Positions 1 to 6,470 of a stretch of 10,757 bases of DNA are shown here, one piece after another. How positions within the stretch are numbered: the first letter of the stretch is position 1; every line of letters begins with the position of its first letter. Below the pieces are notes generated by a model. The model was not told the origin of the DNA, made no database searches, and worked only from the letters and a program-made list of their open reading frames with translations. The position numbers and the translations under genes are program-made. Source of the stretch: Larix sibirica (taxonomy: Eukaryota > Streptophyta > Pinopsida > Pinales > Pinaceae); the NCBI GenBank assembly GCA_004151065.3, contig NWUY0304064878.1, positions 1-10,757 of the forward strand, written 5' to 3'.

Positions 1-126
1 TTAATTTTTTTATGTCGGCTTATACTTCCATTATTTCATTTGAGCTACCAGTTGCAATCATTTGCCAATTGAAATCATGGGATTGATATAAATAAAAAAC
101 CCTTGGTGTTACTTTACATTATAAAT
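1..126. repeat. Direct repeat copy 1 (second copy at 4987-5129)
   Basis: This segment is about 94% identical to 4987-5129. I count 8 substitutions over the aligned bases, plus a 3-bp and a 14-bp gap, and the last 36 or so bases are identical. The left edge is cut by the window. Both copies end at the same point, in a TATAAAT motif, after which the flanks are unrelated. In the other copy this end is the TATA box of the RING gene; here no gene follows. The 14-bp difference lies between short CCATT repeats, as expected of a microhomology deletion or slippage. It could be a duplicated promoter fragment or two copies of a dispersed repeat. It does not behave like an LTR pair: there is no terminal CA and no primer-binding site next to it. 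Confidence 0.85.
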
Positions 127-569
127 CATATTTCTTATTTTCTTTGTAATTTTTTATTGGTTCACCTATTTTGAAATTGAAGAACTCGTACAAGTGCATA
201 TGAAGACCTACACACTAAATAAAAAGTACATTGATTATGTTAAGACCCTCATAGTGGGGCTTAATGCTCAACCTTCTCACACAAGAACCACCTGTTAACT
301 ACAACTTTGCACATTTTTTTCAAAAACATTTAGTGTTTACATACCAAACCAAGGGCCTAATGTAAACATATGCTCTATGTTTTAGAAAAAGAGATCATAC
401 CAATCTTTGGATAACATGATGTTCTTTGAGTTATAGTAATTTTCCATAAATAAAAATTATATATTCTCAAAGGTAACTCGATTGTCTACATTTCATCTTT
501 TCTAGACTGCGTTCTAAAAAGTTGCGTAGATACCTTTAAAATCTATTTTTAGTGATCAAACTTCTGTTT
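127..569. other. A+T-rich non-coding stretch
   Basis: I see no reading frame, splice pattern, RNA gene or clear repeat here. It may contain further, unrecognisable copies of the degenerate array that starts after it. Confidence 0.5.
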
Positions 570-1600
570 TTCAAGGTTTCCATTGCAACTAACCTGCCAA
601 TATTGAGTAGCATTACCTTGCACTAGCCCCCAAAATTTCTCTCTTATTTTGTACCAAAAAGATTCAAGGAAGTTAGTTCCCATGTAGAGTAAATTTAGGG
701 AAACTAAAATTCTATTAGACATCATCCTATAAGAAAACTAGAATAAAAGTTTTGAAACATCCATTAAACATTCAAGACCTCTTTTGTTTCATAGAACATT
801 GTCCATGACCTAAGAACCATTCCCGCTACACAAAACCTTGCAATGACACCCATATGCCAACAAAAGCCAAAGTTTTGCTTTATATCGCATGAGTTGTAGT
901 TTGATACCTTAAGCATTATATGAGAGATATAAAATTATCTTTTAGAATATAAGACATTGGTGTTCCTTCCTGTATGATGTCTAGGGCTCTAATTATTATC
1001 CTTAGTGTAATGGTAGCTATATAACACTTGTAAGGTAAACATTCCTTTTATAGAGCATTTGTGGTTGTTGTAGACAATGTGCATAGTTAGTGAGCACTGA
1101 AAACCTTCTTTAGAACCCAAGGCATTCATGTGCCTCCTTAAAACATGTCTAGAGAATTGAGAACCATCCTCAACATCTCAAACGTTGTAGTGACACCCAT
1201 ATGGAATATGCGTACAATAGGTAGCTTCTATAGGGTCTTTATGGTGATTTTGGATCATTCACATGGTCTCCTAACCATATATTCCAAATTTATCCCTTGG
1301 GACATTAATGTTTCCCCTTGCACCATCTTAATGGCTTCAATAACCATTTCTAGGGTAAAAACCCTTGCCATGAAGCCCATACATCAATTTGTTGTTGAGA
1401 ATTTAAGTATTTTCTGTAAACCTTAACTCTTTGTAATAGTTTTAGATTTTGTGTAGGGTACATAAAAATTAAAAGCTTATTTTAATATTTAAGATAATTT
1501 TATTTTTATTTAGAGTCATGTCTATAGGAATGAAAATCATCCTCAAGATTCAAAACCTTGTAATGGTTCACATATAATACTTATAAATAAAAATTTCTTT
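570..1600. repeat. Degenerate tandem array, period about 170-195 bp
   Basis: A recurring block can be followed by eye. Its anchor resembles CAAAACCTTGCAATGACACC and begins near 831, 1000, 1180, 1357 and 1551, with a weaker one near 611. A second shared block of the form ACATT-ATGT-CCTT-ATGTCTAG precedes the anchors in at least three units (about 953, 1122, 1301). Units are strongly diverged. Read on the minus strand, several units share a peptide pattern near MGVI-RF----MVL-S--MF, which suggests an old tandemly repeated coding motif rather than a satellite. The pattern vaguely recalls the helix-turn-helix start of PPR-type repeats, but the period of about 58 codons does not fit the usual 31-36-residue unit, so I assign no family. 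The open frame on the plus strand at 1145-1426 lies across two units and is probably incidental. Confidence 0.5.
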
Positions 1601-2174
1601 TATAATCTCATGGGGAACTATCCTTCTCACAGCCCTTAAAATGATAATCATATTGTCGCAAACTATGAAATTGGCCTCACCCAATGATATTTTTCAACAA
1701 GAGCCACGAGGTGGCAATGTCCTTGACATTGCCACTTGCACTTGTTCTTGGGACAAAAATCATTTTCTTTTGGTAATAAGTGCTAAGTAAGATTAATACA
1801 AATGCTTCAAATTTTACAAACATCCATGTTGAATAACCCACGGATTAATGCTTTATATACCTATATAAAAGTCCAATCTATGTATTGATTTAAAATATCT
1901 CATATTGTTGTGATAGAACCCTCTATAAAAAAAAAGCCAGGTAGAACATACAATAATGCGAAAAATCACATATAACATATATACCCGCTGTGGTGAAACA
2001 AGAAATTTTAAGAAAAATATATTATAGAAGCTCAAATTTGAGAGTAAACAAAATTTTGAATATTTCAGCTTTTGAATACTTCAAATGATATCGAATTGTA
2101 AAAAAAGAGTGATATCGAAGGACGAGGGGCACTTTATCTTATTGTTCTTGAAAGAGACGACTCAATTCAATCGG
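1601..2174. other. Non-coding stretch with one strong hairpin
   Basis: No coding sequence can be supported. The only structure is the perfect inverted repeat listed separately at 1709-1737. An ATG-initiated frame on the minus strand (1853-2035) has a Phe/Tyr/Ile composition typical of random A+T-rich DNA. Confidence 0.5.
1709..1737. repeat. Short perfect inverted repeat (hairpin)
   Basis: The left arm GTGGCAATGTC (1711-1721) and right arm GACATTGCCAC (1725-1735) pair perfectly over 11 bp around a 3-base loop. One G-T pair and one A-T pair extend the stem to 1709-1737. A nearby GCCAC (1703-1707) can compete for the left arm. No T-run follows, and nothing ties it to a transcript. Confidence 0.7.
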
Positions 2175-2391
2175 CTAATGCCCACCATTACTTTCTTGTG
2201 GAATATCGCTTCCCCTAGCGAGCTGGTTCCAAGAATGATCGACTTCAAGGCTGACGCATAGATTGAAATCGATGAGCATGGCATGGAAGATGGCCTGTAT
2301 CAATGCGTTCTCGGGTTTTCCTGTATCTCTGTACACGATCTCTAAGCTATGCAGATGCTCCAATGGCAAAACAATCTCCGCTACATGGAAC
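2175..2391 (-). pseudogene. AGC-family protein kinase exon fragment (plant AGC VIII-like)
   Basis: The frame encodes about 71 residues that follow kinase subdomains VIa to VII in order. There is an AEIVLPLEHLHSLEIVYRD block, then KPEN-LIQ, then MLIDFNL. Functional plant AGC kinases have AEIV-ALE-LHS-GIVYRDLKPEN and, in the AGC VIII group, DFD in place of DFG. The catalytic Asp of YRD, the Lys and Asn of KPEN and the metal-binding Asp of the DF motif remain. However, the usual Leu-Lys is replaced by Thr-Gly-Lys (one residue inserted), and DFD is DFN. The glycine loop, the VAIK lysine, the activation segment with APE, and the C-lobe are absent; the frame stops soon after DFN. A convincing 3' splice site (T-rich tract, then TGTGTAG) lies at 2392-2400, so this is an exon rather than a random match. 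It is probably a pseudogene or captured exon. UNICORN/WAG-type kinases are the closest I can name, from memory only. Confidence 0.7.
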
Positions 2392-2424
2392 CTACACATA
2401 CAAATTAAAAAACGTGAGAACAAA
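2392..2424 (-). promoter_or_regulatory. Candidate 3' splice site before the kinase-like exon
   Basis: Reading the minus strand, a CTCAC branch-point-like motif is followed by a run of T residues, then TTTGTATGTGTAG, and the exon begins with G at 2391. The first G completes an Arg codon, so the intron is in phase 2. The site overlaps the first unit of a 44-bp tandem duplication. Confidence 0.55.
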
Positions 2425-2490
2425 ATAAAACATTTACTGGAATGCGAATTTAAAAATGTAAGAACAAAATAAAACATTTACTGTAATGCC
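2403..2490. repeat. 44-bp tandem duplication, two units
   Basis: Unit 2403-2446 and unit 2447-2490 match at 39 of 44 positions. The shared core is AGAACAAAATAAAACATTTA. The duplication lies in the presumed intron immediately upstream of the kinase-like exon and duplicates part of its pyrimidine-rich tract (on the minus strand). Confidence 0.9.
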
Positions 2491-3032
2491 CAACGATTAA
2501 TATTGCATGCCATATAAAAGCACAAAGGAATATGGAGGAAGGACAATTCCATATATCAGTATATTGGAGCACCTATGCACAGAACTCTCAAAATATTCAA
2601 CTAATATTTAATTTTTATCTGCCAATCAGTGCCTGTCTGATGTTAATGTATGCCCTTAATTTCCATAGCTCCATAGCTGGCACTCCAAAATAGCCATGAT
2701 ATCTCAAACACTGTCTCGAACAAAAAAAATCCCAACCTCAACGAAATTCCTCTAGAAGCATGCCTAAGATAAGAATATCAGAAATGGGGTATACTTCATC
2801 TTTGGCATTACTTACTTAAAAATGAGTTTGATCCTGAATTGGCTCAAAAGTTATATATATATTCTAAGTCGAACCTAGCTTGCTTCCTCGTCCATGTGTG
2901 GCACAGATCAATAACCACATGAGGGAGTAATCACAGTACCAAGGTTATAATGTTATTATTATTTTTAAATAATAAATGACATAATCCCATTTAAGTTCAA
3001 GCCTGAGGGAACAATTTCTTTCTCCAGTCCAC

Positions 3033-3148
3033 GTAGCCAAAAAATCGAAGAGGTGTTGAAAATTGGAGAGTTGAGGTGTGGGAGTGGCATGTAGCTAAAA
3101 AATCAAATATGTGTTGAAAAGTATACAGACAGGATGTGGGAGAGGCAA
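3033..3148. repeat. 58-bp tandem duplication, two diverged units
   Basis: Units 3033-3090 and 3091-3148 agree at about 43 of 58 positions. Conserved parts are GTAGC-AAAAAATC, GTGTTGAAAA and TGTGGGAG-GGCA. It is older than the 44-bp duplication, judging by divergence. Confidence 0.75.
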
Positions 3149-3570
3149 GTCACTAGGAATGGAAGAAGAAACTTTTAGGATAGTCACGACGCTTTTTAAA
3201 CAGTTGTGGGCTGCAATATACCAAATCGAGAATCGGATGCATAGCCACTCCAGGCACTTCAAAAGACATGATGCCCATGTTGAATAACATGACAAAGATG
3301 TATATAAGATAAACAAAAAGGAAGACTATGTGGCCTTTAAGTAGTAGGGACAGCACCAAACAGAAAAAATTGTGCATACATTTAGTAGCTGGCAATGAAA
3401 TGGCAATGTGGCTTCTCCTCCTGCCCCTTGCAAGCCAGAGGCGTAGTTTTTTAAGTGATTTCTCTCATGGATTATTTTTATGGTTGTTTATACTAAATCA
3501 GACTCATTTTTTGACCTATTAACTCTGGTTTAACATAGGGTAATTTATCAAGAGAAATGGTGAGCCAGTA

Positions 3571-3643
3571 ACTTCCCAATTGCTGGAGCTATCATCTAGA
3601 CGACCTGCTGTGCCTAAGTTCCCAATCTTTGGAGCTATCCTCC
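3571..3643. repeat. Spaced direct repeat, 46-bp period
   Basis: Segments 3571-3597 and 3617-3643 match at 21 of 27 positions, both containing TTCCCAAT and TGGAGCTATC. The spacer between them shows no clear similarity. Confidence 0.6.
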
Positions 3644-4195
3644 ATAAACATTAGAGATTACATCTAAAAGCACCTTTTAGTTGTTCGTATATGTGGTTTA
3701 GTATGCGAACCAGACTCTGTCTCAATGGGACAACGCTCGTACGGGTAGGGCCTCCCTTCTCTTCAGGGCAAGCGAACAACCCAACGGGATTTTACCTTTC
3801 AAACGCCCTAAGGAGATGTTTTGCAGAGTGGCGCTAGTCACTAGGACGTAATGAACTGGTGAAACACAACTATTGAAAATTTCTAAACGGCCAGTGCAAA
3901 ACTGCCAAGAAGCCACACTGAGAATGCGGGCACCTAATAAGCAAGAACTTAGGTTTGGGCCCTAGGCTTCACCAGCTCAATAGTGAAGTCTCGACTCTCT
4001 ATGTCTAATAGATGTAATCGCATCATTTTTGTTCTCTCTGATATAAACAGTCTGAACCATTTTGTAAACCTGAATCGAGTAAAGCTTTGGCTGTAATGGA
4101 GGATTAGAACATATTTATGTTTTGTTACTTTAACTTCCGCTTGTTTTAGAGCTTTCTATCCACTATGAGGATTCCTGTGAGGGTTCGAGAATGTG

Positions 4196-4204
4196 CCGTA
4201 CCTT
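4196..4204 (-). promoter_or_regulatory. Candidate 5' splice site of the SR45-like exon
   Basis: On the minus strand the sequence is AAG|GTACGG, with the cut between 4202 and 4201. It leaves two bases of a codon (AG), which is phase 2. Confidence 0.5.
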
Positions 4205-4398
4205 TTCTTCCTTGGAGGTTTTCGATCCTTGGAGTTGTCCCTAGCAGAACCAGAAGAAAAAGAAAAAGACCTGGACCTCGACCTCGACCTTGAACGCGAG
4301 CCTAATGTAGAGGAAGAGGCTGACCTTGAAAATGAGGAGGGCGCCGAGTTTGATCCCGATGGCGATGCAGCAGCTCGACCGCGCGCAAGCTTTGCCAT
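4202..4398 (-). CDS. SR45: SR45/RNPS1-type RS-domain first exon (partial gene)
   Basis: SR45 is a plant splicing factor of the RNPS1 type. It sits in nuclear speckles, bridges splice-site factors and belongs to the exon-junction complex; it has an RS domain, an RRM and a second RS domain. This exon encodes 65 residues beginning MAKLARGR, followed by SPSGS, then a Ser/Arg block with SRSRSRSRSRSF (residues 34-45) and a basic PPRKK end. The order matches the N-terminus of plant SR45 (MAK--RGR, SPS-S, SRSRSRSRS-S). The ATG at 4398 has a good plant context, AACCATGGC. At the 3' end AAAAG|GTACGG is a reasonable 5' splice site in phase 2. Past it the frame reads only about 15 more codons to a stop. 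No RRM exon is recognisable in the 4.2 kb downstream, so this is either a gene with a very long first intron or an orphan fragment. Some departures from a clean RS domain (TLG, SARDNSKD) hint at decay. Confidence 0.6.
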
Positions 4399-4735
4399 GG
4401 TTGATCTGTTTTAACTGCTCACAGGATCAAATCCAAACGGTAATGCAGACCTAACCATGGAACTTCATAAAAATGAACATGAAGCAAGCAAGTCTGAGTG
4501 GACTTCACTGGCTCTATTATCCATTTTTTAAACTTCAGAAAATAATAATAAACAAAATATCTGTAAATTGAAAAGATTGACCTTTCAAAAGTTAGTATCC
4601 TCTCCATTGTGCACACACAGAAGCAATGTACTCGTGCAAGTGGCCAACGGGTGTCAATCGATGGTTAGTTGGCATTTTATAAATAAACTAAAATTTAATA
4701 TATAAAATTTAATTCCACTCTGCACAAAACCCGTA
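4399..4735. other. Upstream region of the SR45-like exon
   Basis: No second coding feature is visible. On the minus strand a TATAAAA motif (4681-4675) lies about 280 bp upstream of the ATG and could serve a leader of about 245 nt; this is weak in such A+T-rich DNA. A CAG just 5' of the ATG could also be a 3' splice site of a leader intron. The minus-strand frame at 4419-4616 has no recognisable content. Confidence 0.3.
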
Positions 4736-4787
4736 TGGCGTTCGCCCGCCGCCGAGGCCCGGGCATCAAATAACAAGGCGAACGTCA
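4736..4787. repeat. GC-rich inverted repeat with internal palindrome
   Basis: TGGCGTTCGCC (4736-4746) pairs with GGCGAACGTCA (4777-4787) with a single G-T mismatch. The loop contains the perfect palindrome GCCCGGGC (4757-4764). This CpG-dense block stands out in DNA that is otherwise very A+T rich on both sides. It has the size of a miniature element end or an excision/insertion scar, but no target duplication is evident. Confidence 0.65.
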
Positions 4788-4986
4788 CCAAGGGAGAGCA
4801 ATAAATGGTTTTTAATAATTTTTAAAATATATATTTAATATGAAAAAAATATAACTTTACAATAAACTTAGGAAAACATAAATATTTGTATCATGTACTC
4901 GCCTATTAATAGCTCCGCTCCAATCATATATGTCAATGACATAATAAGTAAATCGTGTGATATAATTAACATTTAAAAAATAATAA
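4788..4986. other. A+T-rich spacer before the second repeat copy
   Basis: There is no coding potential and no clear motif; it consists of A+T-rich tracts up to the start of the repeat at 4987. Confidence 0.5.
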
Positions 4987-5129
4987 TTAATTTTTCTTTT
5001 ATGTCAGCGTATAGTTCCATTATATGATCCATTTTATTTCATTCGAGCTACGAGTTGCAATCATTTGACGATTGAAATCATGGGATTGACATAAATAAAA
5101 AACCCTTGGTGTTACTTTACATTATAAAT
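4987..5129. repeat. Direct repeat copy 2, forming the upstream region of the RING gene
   Basis: This is the longer copy of the repeat at 1-126, with an extra 14 bp near 5023-5037 and an extra 3 bp in the T-run. It ends within the TATA box of the RING-H2 gene, so the presumed core promoter is made of repeat sequence. Which copy is ancestral cannot be told from the window. Confidence 0.85.
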
Positions 5130-5130
5130 A
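5123..5130 (+). promoter_or_regulatory. TATA box of the RING-H2 gene
   Basis: TATAAATA lies 75 bp upstream of the ATG at 5205. Initiation about 30 bp downstream would give a leader of roughly 45-50 nt. It coincides with the right end of the direct repeat. A CTTTCAG at 5191-5197, just before the ATG, could instead be a 3' splice site of a leader intron. Confidence 0.5.
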
Positions 5131-5204
5131 TGTGAAATTATCATTGACATAAAAAGTTCAGCTGGTAGTTTGTTGTACGTCTCCGTCGCCCATTCCTTTC
5201 AGCG

Positions 5205-5516
5205 ATGGACATTATATTCCCATGGCTTGCTTTGATTTTCCTACATTATATCTGGTTGGCACGTCCAAGGGATAAACAGGAGAGAAACATAGAAACCCTT
5301 CTGGTTTCTGAGCGAAAAATTGAGTACAGCAGTAGAGAAGAAGTGGAGAGCTGCATATTTTGCCTCGAGGATTTTAAAAACAGGAAGTGGGTTCTATTTA
5401 TTTCATCGTGCTTCCATTATTTTCACACCTCTTGCATTGCCCGCTGGATTCAATCTCATGAAAATTGCCCTCGCTGTACGAGGCCCATACAGAGAGCGTC
5501 CGACGATACGTCTTGA
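5205..5516 (+). CDS. Small membrane-anchored RING-H2 protein, ATL-like (probable E3 ubiquitin ligase)
   Basis: The 103-residue product has a hydrophobic N-terminal segment (about residues 3-19, aromatic and aliphatic), followed by a charged linker and a C-terminal RING-H2 finger. The zinc ligands are all present: C50, C53, C69, H71, H74, C77, C88 and C91. The spacing C-x2-C-x15-C-x-H-x2-H-x2-C-x10-C-x2-C is standard for this class. Trp81, which usually contacts the E2, and Pro89 are conserved. RING-H2 proteins of this design recruit an E2 and transfer ubiquitin at a membrane. Typical ATL proteins are longer and carry a GLD motif before the finger, which I do not see, so this may be a compact or divergent member. 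The gene is intronless, like most ATL genes. The ATG at 5205 is chosen because it starts the hydrophobic segment and lies behind a TATA box. Substrates cannot be deduced. Confidence 0.8.
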   Translation: MDIIFPWLALIFLHYIWLARPRDKQERNIETLLVSERKIEYSSREEVESCIFCLEDFKNRKWVLFISSCFHYFHTSCIARWIQSHENCPRCTRPIQRASDDTS

Positions 5517-5944
5517 GGAAGTGATGGCTTCTGAAATTACATATATCATAATCTACAATCACATTTTATGTAATATAGTTTGAACAATTTTATTAATTAG
5601 ACAATACTCTTGATATCAATTACAAAATATTCTCCCTTGTTAGGATTAAGATTATAAAATGAGAACCCAAATAATTTATCAATATAAATCTCTAACACGC
5701 TAGGATGCCAAAGAAACACACTAATTATGATTCCATTAGCGTTTCTCTCAATGAATACATGATGGCATGAAAAACAGTACGTCTCCTAATAGACATATCA
5801 ACTTAAACAATGTGCGAAATTCAGAATAATCAAGACTTCACAAATCAGATAGGCGAACATGGTTCTTCATGAGATGATGTTTAGAAGATTAAAATACCGC
5901 ATAAGAAATAGGTTATGGCATTGACTAAACGAACATTTGGTTCT

Positions 5945-5986
5945 AATACACCATAACCAGGAGCGAATACACCATAACCAGGAGCG
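5945..5986. repeat. 21-bp perfect tandem repeat, two units
   Basis: Units 5945-5965 and 5966-5986 are identical (AATACACCATAACCAGGAGC followed by G). It falls in the presumed transcribed (R/U5) part of the putative LTR. Confidence 0.95.
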
Positions 5987-6026
5987 AATGCTCTTCATCT
6001 ATAGACCTCCTTCACACACCCCAACT

Positions 6027-6033
6027 GTTTATA
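6027..6033 (-). promoter_or_regulatory. TATA-like box within the putative LTR
   Basis: On the minus strand CATATAAACAG contains TATAAAC. It is 31 bp downstream of the heat-shock element, a normal spacing for an LTR core promoter. Confidence 0.4.
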
Positions 6034-6063
6034 TGCTCATATTTTTAAATAATACATTATAGT

Positions 6064-6076
6064 TTCTAGAAACTTC
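6064..6076 (-). promoter_or_regulatory. Perfect three-module heat-shock element
   Basis: The plus strand reads TTCTAGAAACTTC, i.e. TTC-nn-GAA-nn-TTC, equivalent to GAA-nn-TTC-nn-GAA on the minus strand, the binding site for a heat-shock factor trimer. Partial modules (GAAGA, AGAGAAGG, TTTTCTAG) continue just upstream on the minus strand to about 6112. In plants such elements in LTRs drive heat-induced copia transcription, as in ONSEN. Confidence 0.5.
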
Positions 6077-6470
6077 TCACCTAGAAAAGTCTAGCCTTCT
6101 CTGGAGTCTTCTACTATGTCTAATTGGTCTACCCAGGATTTACAAGATTACAGCTGCTGCAATAACTTCTTAATTACCCATCCTCACAATGGCTGCCCAA
6201 AAACTTACACACACGTACCAAAACTTTCCCTTAGAAAACAACAGATTTAGACAAACTTTTAATTTATTTGCCTGCTAGTCTAACTGTCAACTAGGATTAC
6301 AATATATAAAAAACAGTTCAAAAGTTTCTTAATATGGCTGCAACTATCACATATTGTCCTCTCATTTTTTGGTTGAGACGCTTTGATTCTTCATCTTACT
6401 CCAGACTTTATATCCACTGATTTTTATAATGTTATTCATCTTCAAGTTCACCTTTTGCTTCCTCTTTATA

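Larger units (their letters stand above)
2491..4201. other. Non-coding stretch between kinase-like and SR45-like exons (possible intron)
   Basis: No exon of the SR45 RRM domain and no further kinase exon is visible on the minus strand. The stretch holds two local tandem duplications (3033-3148 and 3571-3643) and a relatively GC-rich part from about 3700 to 4000. Small frames at 3095-3395, 3328-3522 and 3722-3916 do not resemble any protein I know. The part from about 3950 to 4190 (plus) has the look of an LTR R/U5 region, with an AAAGCTTTGG-like polyadenylation zone, but no terminal repeats or second copy confirm that. Confidence 0.45.
5638..6351 (-). mobile_element. Putative copia-type LTR (714 bp, 3' LTR of a broken element)
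   Basis: Read on the minus strand the segment starts TGTGATAGTTGCAG and ends CCTAACA, giving the TG...CA ends and a 3-bp TGT/ACA inverted terminus typical of LTRs. Immediately before it (6377-6352, minus) is a purine-rich stretch, AAAAAATGAGAGGA, suitable as a polypurine tract. Inside, in the right order for U3 and R, are a perfect heat-shock element (6076-6064), a TATAAAC box (6033-6027) and a 21-bp repeated segment. The gag-like remnant on the same strand lies on the U3 side, as required for a 3' LTR. No second LTR copy is visible in the window, so the ends are inferred and a solo LTR is possible. Confidence 0.5.

Noticed and set aside
1145-1426. 93-codon plus-strand frame
   Set aside because: It lies across two units of the degenerate array, has no recognisable domain, and the unit similarity is better expressed on the minus strand.
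2263-2472. Plus-strand frame opposite the kinase-like exon
   Set aside because: The minus-strand reading matches a known domain and has a splice site; this one has no similarity and is its complement.
3095-3522. Three overlapping small frames on both strands
   Set aside because: They are hydrophobic or Phe/Leu-rich, overlap each other, lack splice or promoter context and resemble no family.
3722-3916. 64-codon minus-strand frame in a GC-richer segment
   Set aside because: It has no motif, no neighbouring exon and no support beyond being open.
4193-4414. Acidic plus-strand frame with repeated Asp-Leu and Glu runs
   Set aside because: It is the antisense of the Ser/Arg repeats in the SR45-like exon; the repeats come from the complementary codons.
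1-5129. LTR retrotransposon bounded by the direct repeats at 1-126 and 4987-5129
   Set aside because: The repeats do not end in CA, no primer-binding site or polypurine tract lies next to them, and no gag or pol is found between them.
5320-5583. Second plus-strand frame overlapping the RING gene
   Set aside because: It overlaps the RING finger in another frame, has no domain, and starts inside the intact gene.
5606-5622. Primer-binding site just after the putative LTR (TTGATATCAAGAG, minus)
   Set aside because: It sits about 16 bases from the LTR end and needs a substitution and an insertion to match; the gag remnant is on the other side of the LTR.
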